Below, piece by piece: positions 17,685 through 28,378 of a DNA stretch of 64,000 nt. The notes under the pieces were generated by a model. That model saw nothing but the letters and a program-made list of their open reading frames with translations. It was not told the origin of the DNA and did not search any database. The DNA is from Phytobacter ursingii. Its GTDB lineage: Bacteria > Pseudomonadota > Gammaproteobacteria > Enterobacterales > Enterobacteriaceae. Location: assembly GCA_901456055.1 (NCBI GenBank), contig CABDWT010000003.1:379352-443351 (forward strand), read 5' to 3'. Each line of letters starts with the position of its first letter. The first letter of the stretch is position 1. Position numbers and translations under genes: made by a program.

Positions 17685-19022
17685 ATGAGCCAACAACACA
17701 CTACCCAGGCGTCGAGCCAAGGGTTGCTTGAGCGCGTGTTTAAACTGCGTGAACATGGCACGTCGGCACGCACCGAAGTGATCGCCGGTTTCACCACGTT
17801 TTTGACGATGGTTTACATCGTTTTTGTTAACCCGCAGATTTTGGGTGTCGCCGGGATGGACACCAGTGCGGTATTCGTCACCACCTGTCTGATTGCCGCG
17901 TTCGGCAGTATCCTGATGGGGCTGTTTGCTAACCTGCCGGTTGCACTGGCACCCGCGATGGGCCTGAACGCTTTCTTCGCGTTTGTGGTTGTTGGTGCGA
18001 TGGGGTTATCGTGGCAGATTGGTATGGGCGCGATTTTCTGGGGCGCAGTCGGTCTGCTGTTGCTGACTATCTTCCGCGTGCGTTACTGGATGATTGCTAA
18101 CATTCCGGTCAGCCTGCGTGTGGGCATCACCAGCGGTATTGGTCTGTTTATCGGTATGATGGGCCTGAAAAATGCCGGTGTGATTGTCCCGAACAAAGAT
18201 ACCCTGGTGGCGATTGGTAACCTGACATCTCATAGCGTTCTGCTGGGGGTTCTGGGCTTCTTCATCATTGCTGTTCTGGCTTCCCGCAATATTCACGCTG
18301 CGGTACTGATTTCTATCGTCGTGACCACCCTGCTGGGCTGGATGATGGGGGACGTGCAGTATCACGGGATTATTTCTGCGCCGCCGAGCGTGGCGAGCGT
18401 AGTGGGTAACGTTGACCTGGCCGGTTCATTCAACATTGGCCTGGCAGGCGTTATCTTCTCCTTTATGTTGGTTAACCTCTTTGACTCCTCCGGTACGCTG
18501 CTCGGTGTAACTGACAAAGCGGGTCTGGTTGATGAGAACGGTAAATTCCCGCGCATGAAGCAGGCGCTGTATGTCGACAGTATCTCTTCCGTGGCAGGTT
18601 CGTTCATCGGTACCTCTTCGGTGACCGCCTATATCGAATCCTCTTCCGGCGTCTCTGTTGGTGGCCGCACAGGCCTGACGGCTGTTGTCGTTGGCATCCT
18701 GTTCCTGCTGGTTATCTTCCTGTCGCCGTTGGCCGGAATGGTTCCTGCTTATGCTGCTGCGGGCGCGCTGATTTATGTTGGTGTCCTGATGACATCCAGC
18801 CTTTCTCGTGTGAAGTGGGATGACCTGACCGAAGCCGTCCCGGCATTTATTACCGCCGTAATGATGCCGTTCAGCTTCTCGATTACCGAAGGTATCGCGC
18901 TGGGCTTTATCTCTTACTGTGTGATGAAGCTGTTCACCGGTCGCCTGCGTGACCTCAGCCCGTGTGTGGTTGTGGTTGCGGTGCTGTTCGTGCTGAAAAT
19001 TGTCTTTATCGACGCCAAATAA
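17685..19022 (+). CDS. adeP: Adenine permease AdeP (NCS2/AzgA family)
   Basis: AdeP is a high-affinity proton/adenine symporter in the inner membrane. It has 445 residues, the same as E. coli, with about 12-14 membrane segments. The conserved AzgA segments AGFTTFLTMVYIVFVNPQ (about 35) and ALAPAMGLNAFFAF (about 88) are present, as is the SSSGVSVGGRTGLTA loop (about 320). The ATG at 17685 is taken rather than TTG at 17679 because the protein then starts MSQQHTTQ, as in E. coli. A terminator follows at once. Confidence 0.95.
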   Translation: MSQQHTTQASSQGLLERVFKLREHGTSARTEVIAGFTTFLTMVYIVFVNPQILGVAGMDTSAVFVTTCLIAAFGSILMGLFANLPVALAPAMGLNAFFAFVVVGAMGLSWQIGMGAIFWGAVGLLLLTIFRVRYWMIANIPVSLRVGITSGIGLFIGMMGLKNAGVIVPNKDTLVAIGNLTSHSVLLGVLGFFIIAVLASRNIHAAVLISIVVTTLLGWMMGDVQYHGIISAPPSVASVVGNVDLAGSFNIGLAGVIFSFMLVNLFDSSGTLLGVTDKAGLVDENGKFPRMKQALYVDSISSVAGSFIGTSSVTAYIESSSGVSVGGRTGLTAVVVGILFLLVIFLSPLAGMVPAYAAAGALIYVGVLMTSSLSRVKWDDLTEAVPAFITAVMMPFSFSITEGIALGFISYCVMKLFTGRLRDLSPCVVVVAVLFVLKIVFIDAK

Positions 19023-19029
19023 GCAGTAA

Positions 19030-19055
19030 GCCCTTTTCGAAGAAAAGGGCTTTCG
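19030..19055 (+). terminator. adeP terminator
   Basis: The perfect stem AGCCCTTTTC / GAAAAGGGCT starts seven bases after the adeP stop and is followed by TTTCGTGTTT. Confidence 0.8.
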
Positions 19056-19063
19056 TGTTTGCG

Positions 19064-19086
19064 CCCTCTCTCCGTGGGAGAGGGCA
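19064..19086. repeat. Short GCCCTCTC/GAGAGGGC hairpin
   Basis: The inverted repeat GCCCTCTCTCC / GGGAGAGGGC lies between the convergent genes adeP and chrR. A similar CCCTCTCCC...GGGAGAGGG hairpin lies at 46012-46032. Such hairpins are scattered in enterobacterial intergenic DNA; no function is claimed. Confidence 0.5.
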
Positions 19087-19102
19087 TCAGCCCGCACTTC
19101 GC

Positions 19103-19669
19103 TTACGCTTTTACCCGCCTGATGTAATCGCCAAATGCCATCAACTGCCCGGTCAGATGATCGCGTGTACTCTGATCGACCACTTCTCCCGTTTGTTGAT
19201 CGACTTTGCTCTGGATCACGCCGCCCATAAATTCCGGTTTGTTCATCACCATGGCATCAAGGAAGACCAGGATTTGCCGCAGGTGATACTGGCAACGCGC
19301 GCCGCCAATCGCGCCCATTGAGCTGGTCTGGATAAGCACCGGTTTGCCGGACAGCGGCTGTTCAGGAAGACGTGAGAGCCAGTCGATGGCGTTTTTCAGC
19401 CCGCCGGGTACGGAATAGTTATATTCCGGCGTCACAATGACCACCCCATCCGCCTCGCGAATCTGTTGTGCGATCTCTTCGATACGTGCGGGAAAACCGT
19501 TTTCCTGCTGCAAATCGGCGTCATACAGCGGAATGTCACCGATGGACGGTAGCGGTAAAACGTCCATGCCCACAGGGGCCAGTTTGGGTAGCGTCCGTGC
19601 AACCATCGCGTTAAACGATCCTTTACGCAAACTACCCAGTAACGTCACAACGTTAAGTGATGCAGACAT
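19103..19669 (-). CDS. chrR: NADPH-dependent FMN reductase / chromate-quinone reductase
   Basis: ChrR (YieF) is a soluble flavoenzyme that reduces quinones, chromate and other acceptors, protecting against oxidative stress. It has 188 residues with a flavodoxin-like fold. The FMN phosphate loop is LLGSLRKGSFN near residue 10, and the flavin-contacting motif PEYNYSVPGGLKNAIDWLSR is near residue 81. It shares the minus strand with yieE, 20 bases apart; the two may be cotranscribed. Confidence 0.93.
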   Translation of the reverse strand: MSASLNVVTLLGSLRKGSFNAMVARTLPKLAPVGMDVLPLPSIGDIPLYDADLQQENGFPARIEEIAQQIREADGVVIVTPEYNYSVPGGLKNAIDWLSRLPEQPLSGKPVLIQTSSMGAIGGARCQYHLRQILVFLDAMVMNKPEFMGGVIQSKVDQQTGEVVDQSTRDHLTGQLMAFGDYIRRVKA

Positions 19670-19689
19670 AATGACTCCTTGCGATCGGG

Positions 19690-20436
19690 TCAGTTAATAA
19701 TAAGGGCTTTTTCTGCTGGTAAGCTGGTGAAGCGCATCAGGCGGGAGGCGGGATCGTTAGCGCGTGTCTGCACGTCAGGCAGAAAGCGCCACCCATTTCT
19801 ACAATCAAACTCCCAGATCTTAAGGCTCTCGATGGCCGGCGTTACCGCAACCGACCAGATTAGGACATCCTCAGCATCGCATAACACTTCGACCTGAGCC
19901 AGTTGGGGAACGCGCAGTCGCCCGGCGCCGGGCAGGAGTTGCAGCATGCCGGGGGAATCCTGCATTTGATTGAGAAGCTTGAGCACGCTTTGTCTCAGGG
20001 TTGAGAGCTGCGCCTGTGCTTCGTTAGGGTCGTTTTGGTTATTGATCCACAGCTGTTCGTTGCTGCTGAACTGCCAGGCTTTTTGAGCATGAGGGCTATG
20101 AAAACTGCGGGTGGCGCGCTGTAACTCCATGTCCAGGCCACACTCACCTTCGGTGGTTATCGCCACGCCGACCATATTTCCGGCGTACGCCAGAGAGAAA
20201 TGGGGCAGGCCAGGATCGGAAAATTTCGGGCGTCCGCTGGACTCAATTATGATGTCCGGGAGTTCGCTGATGCCATAAAGCATAAACATCATTTCGGCGA
20301 GCAGTGCCCGTGAAGCCAGATAGCGCGACTGCTGGTGTTCAGGAAGTTGCCGGGCGCTGTTATGACAAGCCCCGGAGAGTCGCGTTGAAACTAAACATCC
20401 CTCTGAGAGGATCCCTCGTGCAAAATGCGTTGCCAT
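19690..20436 (-). CDS. yieE: 4'-phosphopantetheinyl transferase-like protein YieE
   Basis: This is a predicted Sfp-type phosphopantetheinyl transferase, which would attach the CoA-derived arm to carrier proteins. It has 248 residues, close to E. coli YieE. The Mg-binding motif GLDMEL is near residue 118 and the substrate loop GRPKFSDPGLPHFSLAYAG near residue 67. The second family motif (W/F-x-x-KES-x-x-K) is degenerate (LSTLRQSVLKLL), so activity is uncertain. The target carrier protein is unknown and no synthase gene is nearby. Confidence 0.8.
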   Translation of the reverse strand: MATHFARGILSEGCLVSTRLSGACHNSARQLPEHQQSRYLASRALLAEMMFMLYGISELPDIIIESSGRPKFSDPGLPHFSLAYAGNMVGVAITTEGECGLDMELQRATRSFHSPHAQKAWQFSSNEQLWINNQNDPNEAQAQLSTLRQSVLKLLNQMQDSPGMLQLLPGAGRLRVPQLAQVEVLCDAEDVLIWSVAVTPAIESLKIWEFDCRNGWRFLPDVQTRANDPASRLMRFTSLPAEKALIIN

Positions 20437-20597
20437 TTTCCCTCCGTGATAATGGTCTGATGCAGGAAACGATAATCAACATTATCGCGCATACCGCATA
20501 GGTTTTAATGCGGAAAAACGCCGCTGAAAAGACCAAACTGGCCACATTTACAATATATTTAGTCAATATGTGCCCATCTACATATTTCCTGCACAAT

Positions 20598-21281
20598 TCA
20601 TTCAATCGGCAGTACGCGTGTCCAGTTGTAATTCACCTGAGCCAGTTTCAGCATTCCTTCTACGCTTCCGTAGCGATGCTGGCGATTTGCGAGGAAAAAG
20701 CGTCGTAAAGATGGGGGCAGGTATTGTGCACGATACCGTAATAGCGTGGTGTGCCAGAATGGCGGTGGCAGAGGAGTGTGCGCATGGCGGTCAAGCAGAG
20801 GAGTGCGCCAGGGGGAGGCGAGTAGCGCGTCGCAAAATTGCTGGCGCGCCTGCTGGCTTTTCTCATCAGGAATGCCTGCCAGTAAAATCTGACCCGGTAG
20901 CGCAACCAGCCGTAGTTCACTGATGCGGACGCTATGTTGTCGCCAGCGCAGCCAGAGTGTTTGTAAAGTGCTTATGTCATCCGGCGGCTCCGCGGCGGTA
21001 TAAAGCGGCAAAGTGATCGGGAGAAAGGTAAAGTGCAGGCCGTTAGCAGGCATGACATCGGCCAGTGTATCGCCGCTTGCTCGTATCGCCAGTTGCTGGC
21101 GCAGGGAAGCGACAAGAGTGGGTAATGGTGGCTGAATACCGCTGGCCAGCGCCAGTTTGTGCGGATCGTAATAGCCTTGCAGCATGATATCGCCGCAATC
21201 AGGCGTTTTCTGCCAGGCGGCCAGCGTGCGTTCGCTGGTCGCTTCGTAGAGCGCTGACAGGCTATCGTTCGTCTGGCTCAT
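20598..21281 (-). CDS. 2H-phosphoesterase-like protein coupled to mnmE
   Basis: I do not recognise this 227-residue protein by name. It carries two H-x-T motifs, HFT at residues 83-85 (in GLHFTFLPI) and HTT at 177-179 (in FWHTTLLRY), 94 residues apart. That is the hallmark of the 2H phosphoesterase/LigT superfamily, which acts on 2',3'-cyclic or 2'-5' phosphate bonds, often in RNA. No signal peptide or membrane segment is seen. Its ATG overlaps the TGA of mnmE (ATGA), so translation is coupled to that tRNA-modification gene. E. coli has tnaC-tnaA downstream of mnmE instead. A role in RNA or nucleotide phosphoester chemistry is inference from the motifs; the specific substrate is unknown. Confidence 0.7.
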   Translation of the reverse strand: MSQTNDSLSALYEATSERTLAAWQKTPDCGDIMLQGYYDPHKLALASGIQPPLPTLVASLRQQLAIRASGDTLADVMPANGLHFTFLPITLPLYTAAEPPDDISTLQTLWLRWRQHSVRISELRLVALPGQILLAGIPDEKSQQARQQFCDALLASPWRTPLLDRHAHTPLPPPFWHTTLLRYRAQYLPPSLRRFFLANRQHRYGSVEGMLKLAQVNYNWTRVLPIE

Positions 21282-22642
21282 TTACCGATACAGAAGCTGG
21301 AGAAAATACGGCCCAGCAGATCGTCGGAGGTAAACTCTCCGGTGATCTCACTTAACGCCTGCTGCGCAAGTCTCAGCTCTTCTGCCAGCAGTTCCCCTGC
21401 CCAGGCGCCCAGTAGCTGCGCTTTGCCCTGTTCAAGGTGACTTGCAGCGTCTGACAGCGCCTGCAGATGGCGACGACGTGCCAGAAAGCCGCCTTCCAGA
21501 CGGGTATCAAAACCCATGCTCTGCTTGAGATGGTTACGCAACTCATCCACGCCTTCACCAGTACGTGCCGACAGACGAATCAGTGAGTGACCATTTACAT
21601 CGCTGATACCCAGCGTTTCGCCGGTCACATCCGCTTTGTTACGCACCACGGTAATGGGCAGTTTGGCGGGCAGACGGGCGATAAAGTCCGGCCAAATCTC
21701 CGCCGGGTCAACGGCGCTGGTCGTCGTACCATCTACCATAAACAGTACGCGGTCTGCCTGTTCAATCTCCTGCCAGGCTCGCTCAATACCGATGCGCTCC
21801 ACTTCGTCGCTGGCATCGCGCAACCCGGCGGTGTCGATAATATGCAACGGCATGCCATCAATGTGGATATGCTCGCGCAATACATCGCGCGTGGTGCCAG
21901 CGATATCTGTCACGATCGCAGCCTCACGGCCCGCCAGCGCATTCAGCAGGCTCGATTTCCCGGCGTTTGGACGCCCGGCAATCACTACCTTCATCCCTTC
22001 GCGTAGCAGGCTACCCTGGCGAGCTTCGGCACGCACGGCATCTAAATCGCCCATCACGCTGTTGAGCTGAGCTTCTATTTTGCCGTCGGACAGGAAGTCG
22101 ATTTCCTCATCCGGGAAATCAATCGCCGCTTCCACGTAGATGCGCAGGTGAGTGAGTGCTTCCACAAGGTGATTAATGCGTACGGAAAAAGCCCCCTGCA
22201 GTGAATTCAGCGCCGAGCGTGCCGCCTGTTCTGAACTGGCGTCAATCAGATCGGCAATGGCTTCCGCCTGGGCTAAATCAAGCTTGTCATTGAGGAACGC
22301 CCGCTCAGAGAACTCTCCCGGCTTTGCAATGCGTAAGCCCGGGAGCAGCAGAATACGTTTGAGCAGCAGATCGAGGATCACCGGGCCGCCGTGGCCCTGC
22401 AGTTCCAGCACATCTTCGCCGGTGAAGGAGTTCGGGCCCGGAAACCACAACGCAATACCCTGATCTAACACGGTGCCGTCTGCCTCTTTAAATGGCAGAT
22501 AGTCGGCGTAGCGGGGTTTTGGCAGCTTGCCCAGTACGGCTTGCGCGACGTCGCGCGCGTTGAGACCGGAAATACGCAGGATACCAACGCCACCGCGTCC
22601 CGGTGGGGTAGCCTGGGCGACGATCGTGTCGTTATGGCTCAT
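21278..22642 (-). CDS. mnmE: tRNA uridine-34 5-carboxymethylaminomethyl modification GTPase
   Basis: MnmE, with MnmG, installs the cmnm5 group on U34 of tRNAs. It has 454 residues from [10 protein letters not shown], as in E. coli; an upstream ATG would add seven. An N-terminal tetrahydrofolate-binding domain (about 1-118) precedes a helical domain interrupted by a G domain (about 216-375). The G motifs are GRPNAGKSS (P loop), TTRD, DTAG and NKAD. The C-terminus is FCIGK, with the folate-site Cys. An ERIC repeat separates it from yidC, and its stop overlaps the start of a 2H-like gene. Confidence 0.98.
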   Translation of the reverse strand: MSHNDTIVAQATPPGRGGVGILRISGLNARDVAQAVLGKLPKPRYADYLPFKEADGTVLDQGIALWFPGPNSFTGEDVLELQGHGGPVILDLLLKRILLLPGLRIAKPGEFSERAFLNDKLDLAQAEAIADLIDASSEQAARSALNSLQGAFSVRINHLVEALTHLRIYVEAAIDFPDEEIDFLSDGKIEAQLNSVMGDLDAVRAEARQGSLLREGMKVVIAGRPNAGKSSLLNALAGREAAIVTDIAGTTRDVLREHIHIDGMPLHIIDTAGLRDASDEVERIGIERAWQEIEQADRVLFMVDGTTTSAVDPAEIWPDFIARLPAKLPITVVRNKADVTGETLGISDVNGHSLIRLSARTGEGVDELRNHLKQSMGFDTRLEGGFLARRRHLQALSDAASHLEQGKAQLLGAWAGELLAEELRLAQQALSEITGEFTSDDLLGRIFSSFCIGK

Positions 22643-22714
22643 GATATGTCTCGCTGAAAACAAATAAAAAAGGCGGTCATTTGACCGCCTTCTCTGGCAT
22701 TAACTCTACCGTGG

Positions 22715-22837
22715 ATACTCGAAATAATTCAAGTTGCAGGAAGGCGGCAAGTTTGTGCGCCCCAGAAGCTTACTTAAGTAAGTGACTGGGGCAAGCAAAC
22801 GCAGCCAACGCGCCTGCGGTTTGAAGAATGAAGAATA
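22715..22837 (-). repeat. ERIC (IRU) element between yidC and mnmE
   Basis: This is a near-consensus ERIC of about 123 bases: AATAATTCAAGTTGCAGGAAGGCGGCAAG, the core CCCCAGAAGCTTACTTAAGTAAGTGACTGGGGCAAGC in two parts, then GCAGCCAACGCGCC. It abuts the yidC stop codon, as with the other ERICs here. An additional small hairpin (AAGGCGGTCATTTGACCGCCTT, 22670-22691) lies between it and mnmE. Confidence 0.92.
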
Positions 22838-24481
22838 TCAGGAGCTTTTCTTCTCGCGGCTATGCAGGCCACGTTTCTCCAGACCACGATAAATCAGCTG
22901 CTGCTGGATAATGGTCACCAGGTTGCTGACGATATAGTACAGCACCAGACCTGACGGGAACCACAGGAAGAACACCGTGAAGATGACCGGCATAAAGGTC
23001 ATGATCTTCTGCTGCATCGGGTCGGCCACGGTGGTCGGCGACATCTTCTGAATGAAGAACATCGTCACGCCCATCAGGATCGGCAGGATGTAGTACGGGT
23101 CTTGTGCAGACAGGTCATGGATCCACAGGGCGAACGGCGCATGGCGCAGTTCAACGGAACCCATCAGCATATAGTACAGCGCAAGGAAGATTGGCATCTG
23201 GATAACCAGAGGGAAGCAACCACCCAGCGGGTTTACTTTTTCTGCTTTGTACAGCGCCATCATTTCCTGGCTCTGACGCTGCTTGTCATCGCCTAAACGC
23301 TCACGCATCGCCGCAATTTTCGGCTGCAGCATACGCATTTTCGCCATGGAGGTGTACTGCGCTTTAGTCAGCGGGTACATGATGCCACGGACGATAAAGG
23401 TGATGGCGATGATGGAGAAGCCCCAGTTGCCCAGGAAGCTATGGATCCATTTCAACAGTTTGAACAGCGGCTGAGAGATAAACCACAGCCAGCCGTAATC
23501 CACGGTCAGATCCAGGTGCGGCGCAACGGCAGCCATTTTGTCCTGAATTTCCGGGCCGACCCACAGGGTGCTGCCCAGCGTACTGGTTTGACCCGGTTGA
23601 ACCAGAACCGGCTCAGATTTATAACCGATAGCGGCAATACCGTTGCCCAGGTTCGTCGTATAGAAGTTATTGGTGCCTTCGTTACGCGGAACCCATGCAG
23701 TCGCGAAATACTGCTGCAGCATTGCGACCCAACCACCTTTTGCGCTGACGTTCAGGTTTTCGTTATCGGCGATGGTGTCAAATTTGTATTTTTCATACTT
23801 CGCGTCAGGCGTGGAGTACGCCGCACCGCGGAACGTATGCAATGCAAAGTTGCTGCTGCCGGTGTCGCGGTGAGATGGCAGATTGATGGACTGCTTCAGC
23901 TGACCGAAGGTAGCAACTTCCAGCGGTTTTTCGCCGGCGTTCTGCACGTTGTAACCTACATTCACCGCATATTCACCGCGTTTCAGGGTGAAGGTTTTAG
24001 TGAAGGTGTTACCCGCAGCATCGGTATAGGTCAGCGGAATTGCCAGTTCGTTCTGGCCATCGGCCAGTACAAACGCATCTTTTTCGCTGTTGTACAGAGG
24101 ACGTGGGCCGTTTGCCGGATTATCCGGGCCGTCGCGACCGGTCAGACCGCTCTGAGCCTGATAAATAAACTGCGGCGTCGTTTCCAGTAACTGGAACGGC
24201 TCACTGGAACCCAGCTCTTTCGGATAACCCAAAAGCTGTGCCTGCTCGACATCACCACCACGGGTGTTGATAGTCAATTCCAGCACGTCGGTTTTAACCG
24301 TAATCAGTTTCCCCTGGCCACTGGCTGGTACGCCCTGGTCGGCTGCGCTACCCGCTGCGGTGGTCGTAGTCTGCGTGGTCTGCTGCTGAGGCTGAGGATT
24401 TTTATCCTGCTCCCAGGCTTGCCAGATCATGAAAGACACGAACAACAAAGCGATGACAAAAAGATTGCGTTGCGAATCCAT
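22838..24481 (-). CDS. yidC: Membrane protein insertase YidC
   Basis: YidC inserts inner-membrane proteins alone or with SecYEG. It has 547 residues (E. coli 548). An uncleaved N-terminal anchor ([20 protein letters not shown]) is followed by a Gln/Thr-rich linker and the large periplasmic beta domain (about 60-340). The conserved C-terminal core of five membrane segments (about 350-535) includes the cytoplasmic hairpin [20 protein letters not shown] and the PLGGCFP motif. It lies two bases after yidD in the rpmH-rnpA-yidD-yidC-mnmE cluster. Confidence 0.98.
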   Translation of the reverse strand: MDSQRNLFVIALLFVSFMIWQAWEQDKNPQPQQQTTQTTTTAAGSAADQGVPASGQGKLITVKTDVLELTINTRGGDVEQAQLLGYPKELGSSEPFQLLETTPQFIYQAQSGLTGRDGPDNPANGPRPLYNSEKDAFVLADGQNELAIPLTYTDAAGNTFTKTFTLKRGEYAVNVGYNVQNAGEKPLEVATFGQLKQSINLPSHRDTGSSNFALHTFRGAAYSTPDAKYEKYKFDTIADNENLNVSAKGGWVAMLQQYFATAWVPRNEGTNNFYTTNLGNGIAAIGYKSEPVLVQPGQTSTLGSTLWVGPEIQDKMAAVAPHLDLTVDYGWLWFISQPLFKLLKWIHSFLGNWGFSIIAITFIVRGIMYPLTKAQYTSMAKMRMLQPKIAAMRERLGDDKQRQSQEMMALYKAEKVNPLGGCFPLVIQMPIFLALYYMLMGSVELRHAPFALWIHDLSAQDPYYILPILMGVTMFFIQKMSPTTVADPMQQKIMTFMPVIFTVFFLWFPSGLVLYYIVSNLVTIIQQQLIYRGLEKRGLHSREKKSS

Positions 24482-24483
24482 CG

Positions 24484-24741
24484 TTAGTGTTCTCTGGTAT
24501 TAAAGGGTCCTGGCGGGACGGGGTCGTCTCCACCCGGGTGTAAAGGGTGGCATTTTAATACGCGTTTCACTGTCAACCAACTGCCTTTTATCACTCCAAA
24601 CCTGCGCAATGCCTCAATTCCATAGCGAGAGCATGTAGGGTTGAAACGGCAACGCGGCCCGAGTAGCGGACTAATCAGGATTTGATAGACCCGAATCAGG
24701 CCTATCAGGAGCCGAGTGCCAGGCGACAATGGCGGCGCCAT
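24484..24741 (-). CDS. yidD: Membrane protein insertion efficiency factor YidD
   Basis: YidD is a small amphipathic membrane-associated protein that assists YidC-dependent insertion. It has 85 residues. The DUF37 signature is visible: [19 protein letters not shown], then Y..EAL.RFG...G, then KCHPLHPGG. Its 5' end overlaps the rnpA 3' end by 37 bases, as in E. coli, showing coupled expression. Confidence 0.96.
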   Translation of the reverse strand: MAPPLSPGTRLLIGLIRVYQILISPLLGPRCRFNPTCSRYGIEALRRFGVIKGSWLTVKRVLKCHPLHPGGDDPVPPGPFNTREH

Positions 24742-25064
24742 AATTTTTCCAACGCTTCCGAAAGAGCACGGTTATCGAGGTCAGCAACCCCCTTTTTCGC
24801 CACTACCACGAAATCCATTGCGGGAAGTTCATGTTGACGCAAACGAAAACTTTCACGCGTCAGACGTTTAATCCGATTGCGTTCATGTGCGCGTTTGACG
24901 TTTTTCTTAGCGACGGTAAGACCGATACGGGGATGCCCCAGCGAATTCAGGCGGCCGAGAATGGTGATTTGCGGCGTGCCAGCCCGTTGTGGCTGCTGGA
25001 AGACGAAAGTGAAATGACTGGGAGTTAACAAACGTAACTCCCTGGGAAATGCGAGCTTAACCAC
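24705..25064 (-). CDS. rnpA: Ribonuclease P protein component
   Basis: RnpA is the protein subunit of RNase P, which processes tRNA 5' ends. Its 119 residues are nearly identical to E. coli. The RNR signature [17 protein letters not shown] is at about 60-76. The start is GTG (25064), conserved in enterobacteria. It lies 15 bases downstream of rpmH and overlaps yidD. Confidence 0.98.
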   Translation of the reverse strand: MVKLAFPRELRLLTPSHFTFVFQQPQRAGTPQITILGRLNSLGHPRIGLTVAKKNVKRAHERNRIKRLTRESFRLRQHELPAMDFVVVAKKGVADLDNRALSEALEKLWRRHCRLALGS

Positions 25065-25079
25065 TCAGGGTTAGCTTTA

Positions 25080-25875
<796 letters not shown>

Positions 25876-27273
25876 GTGTCACTTTCGCTTTGGCAGCAGT
25901 GTCTTGCCCGATTGCAGGATGAGTTACCAGCCACAGAATTCAGCATGTGGATCCGCCCGTTGCAGGCGGAACTGAGCGATAACACGCTGGCTTTGTATGC
26001 GCCAAACCGTTTTGTGCTCGATTGGGTAAGAGATAAGTATCTCAATAATATCAATGGACTGCTGAACGATTTCTGCGGTGCGGACGCCCCGCAACTGCGC
26101 TTTGAGGTCGGTACGAAGCCTGTCACGCAGATCCACCGGGAACCTGCCCATGTTGCTGCGCCTGTACAGACGACTCAGGTACAGCCACAGCGCGTTGCGC
26201 CGGCGGTACGCCCTGGCTGGGACAACGTTCCTGCGCCGGCTGAGCCAACATACCGCTCCAACGTCAACCTGAAACATACCTTTGATAACTTCGTCGAAGG
26301 TAAATCAAACCAGCTGGCGCGCGCGGCGGCGCGTCAGGTGGCGGATAACCCTGGCGGCGCCTACAATCCACTGTTCCTTTATGGCGGTACGGGTTTAGGT
26401 AAAACTCACCTGTTGCACGCGGTGGGCAATGGCATCATGGCGCGTAAACCCAATGCCAAAGTGGTGTATATGCACTCCGAGCGTTTTGTCCAGGACATGG
26501 TAAAAGCCCTGCAAAACAATGCGATCGAAGAGTTTAAACGCTACTACCGCTCCGTTGACGCCTTACTTATCGATGACATCCAGTTCTTTGCCAATAAAGA
26601 ACGATCTCAGGAAGAGTTTTTCCACACCTTTAACGCGCTGCTGGAAGGGAATCAACAGATCATCCTGACGTCGGATCGTTATCCTAAAGAGATCAACGGC
26701 GTTGAAGATCGTCTGAAATCCCGCTTCGGTTGGGGGCTGACGGTCGCGATCGAGCCGCCTGAGCTGGAAACCCGCGTCGCGATCCTGATGAAAAAGGCCG
26801 ACGAAAATGACATTCGTCTGCCGGGTGAAGTGGCCTTCTTTATTGCCAAGCGTCTGCGCTCTAACGTGCGTGAGCTGGAAGGGGCACTGAACCGCGTTAT
26901 TGCCAATGCCAACTTTACCGGCCGGGCGATTACCATTGATTTCGTGCGTGAAGCGCTGCGTGATTTGCTGGCGCTGCAGGAAAAACTGGTCACCATCGAC
27001 AATATTCAGAAGACGGTGGCGGAGTATTACAAGATTAAGGTCGCGGACCTGCTGTCGAAGCGTCGCTCGCGTTCTGTCGCGAGGCCGCGTCAGATGGCGA
27101 TGGCGCTGGCGAAAGAGCTCACCAACCACAGTCTGCCGGAAATTGGCGATGCGTTTGGTGGCCGTGACCATACTACCGTGCTACACGCCTGCCGTAAGAT
27201 TGAGCAGTTGCGTGAAGAGAGCCACGATATCAAAGAAGATTTTTCCAATTTAATCAGAACATTATCATCGTGA
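25876..27273 (+). CDS. dnaA: Chromosomal replication initiator DnaA
   Basis: DnaA binds DnaA boxes and opens oriC. It has 465 residues from a GTG start (25876, MSLSLWQQC), preceded by GGAG at 25865-25868. A TTG or ATG further upstream in frame would add residues not found in the family. Domain I spans about 1-85, a variable Pro/Ala/Gln-rich domain II about 86-130, and AAA+ domain III follows with Walker [10 protein letters not shown] near 170 and Walker [10 protein letters not shown] near 230. The C-terminal DNA-binding signature is [19 protein letters not shown] near 430. It is followed by dnaN after four bases. Confidence 0.98.
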   Translation: MSLSLWQQCLARLQDELPATEFSMWIRPLQAELSDNTLALYAPNRFVLDWVRDKYLNNINGLLNDFCGADAPQLRFEVGTKPVTQIHREPAHVAAPVQTTQVQPQRVAPAVRPGWDNVPAPAEPTYRSNVNLKHTFDNFVEGKSNQLARAAARQVADNPGGAYNPLFLYGGTGLGKTHLLHAVGNGIMARKPNAKVVYMHSERFVQDMVKALQNNAIEEFKRYYRSVDALLIDDIQFFANKERSQEEFFHTFNALLEGNQQIILTSDRYPKEINGVEDRLKSRFGWGLTVAIEPPELETRVAILMKKADENDIRLPGEVAFFIAKRLRSNVRELEGALNRVIANANFTGRAITIDFVREALRDLLALQEKLVTIDNIQKTVAEYYKIKVADLLSKRRSRSVARPRQMAMALAKELTNHSLPEIGDAFGGRDHTTVLHACRKIEQLREESHDIKEDFSNLIRTLSS

Positions 27274-27277
27274 CGCT

Positions 27278-28378
27278 ATGAAATTTACCGTTGAACGTGA
27301 ACATCTTTTAAAGCCGCTGCAACAAGTCAGCGGCCCGCTGGGCGGTCGCCCGACGTTACCCATTCTCGGTAATCTGCTGCTTCAGGTTGCAGACGGTACG
27401 CTTTCGCTGACCGGTACCGATCTTGAAATGGAAATGGTGGCCCGTGTTGCGCTCGTCCAGCCGCATGAGCCCGGCGCGACTACCGTCCCGGCGCGGAAAT
27501 TCTTTGATATCTGCCGTGGTTTGCCGGAAGGCGCGGAAATCGCCGTCCAGCTTGAAGGCGAGCGTATGCTGGTGCGTTCTGGCCGCAGCCGTTTCTCCCT
27601 TTCCACGCTGCCTGCCGCCGATTTCCCGAATCTGGATGACTGGCAAAGCGAAGTGGAGTTCACGCTGCCGCAGGCCACAATGAAACGCCTGATTGAAGCG
27701 ACTCAGTTCTCAATGGCGCATCAGGATGTGCGTTATTACTTAAACGGCATGCTGTTTGAAACCGAAGGTGAAGAGCTGCGTACCGTGGCAACGGACGGCC
27801 ACCGCCTGGCGGTATGCTCTATGCCTGTCGGGCAGCCTCTGCCCAACCATTCGGTGATCGTACCGCGTAAAGGGGTGATTGAACTGATGCGTATGCTCGA
27901 CGGCGGCGACAACCCGCTGACCGTGCAGATCGGCAGCAACAACATCCGTGCACATGTCGGCGACTTTATCTTCACCTCGAAGCTGGTCGATGGCCGTTTC
28001 CCGGATTATCGCCGCGTATTACCGAAGAACCCTGACAAACACCTGGATGCGGGTTGCGACATTCTCAAGCAGGCCTTTGCCCGCGCCGCCATTCTCTCGA
28101 ACGAGAAATTCCGCGGCGTGCGTCTGTATGTCAGTGAAAACCAGTTAAAAATCACCGCTAACAACCCGGAACAGGAAGAAGCGGAAGAGATACTGGATGT
28201 GACTTACTCCGGTAGCGAAATGGAGATTGGTTTTAACGTTAGCTATGTGCTGGACGTACTTAATGCGCTGAAGTGCGAAAATGTACGCATTATGCTGACG
28301 GATTCCGTTTCGAGCGTGCAGATTGAGGATGCGGCATCGCAATCCGCAGCTTACGTCGTCATGCCCATGCGATTGTAG
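27278..28378 (+). CDS. dnaN: DNA polymerase III beta sliding clamp
   Basis: DnaN is the ring-shaped clamp that tethers polymerase III and many repair proteins to DNA. Its 366 residues are the normal length, made of three similar clamp domains (about 1-120, 121-245, 246-366), ending in the clamp-partner groove region YVVMPMRL. It is cotranscribed with dnaA. In E. coli recF follows at once; here a 148 base insert intervenes. Confidence 0.98.
   Translation: MKFTVEREHLLKPLQQVSGPLGGRPTLPILGNLLLQVADGTLSLTGTDLEMEMVARVALVQPHEPGATTVPARKFFDICRGLPEGAEIAVQLEGERMLVRSGRSRFSLSTLPAADFPNLDDWQSEVEFTLPQATMKRLIEATQFSMAHQDVRYYLNGMLFETEGEELRTVATDGHRLAVCSMPVGQPLPNHSVIVPRKGVIELMRMLDGGDNPLTVQIGSNNIRAHVGDFIFTSKLVDGRFPDYRRVLPKNPDKHLDAGCDILKQAFARAAILSNEKFRGVRLYVSENQLKITANNPEQEEAEEILDVTYSGSEMEIGFNVSYVLDVLNALKCENVRIMLTDSVSSVQIEDAASQSAAYVVMPMRL

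Noticed and set aside
19064-19086. CCCTCTC hairpins as a CRISPR-like or new repeat family
   Set aside because: Only two loose copies occur in the window (also 46012-46032) and they are simple inverted repeats. Such hairpins are widespread in enterobacterial intergenic DNA.
23441-24190. 249 codon plus-strand frame opposite yidC
   Set aside because: It is a shadow frame. yidC is conserved over the full length.
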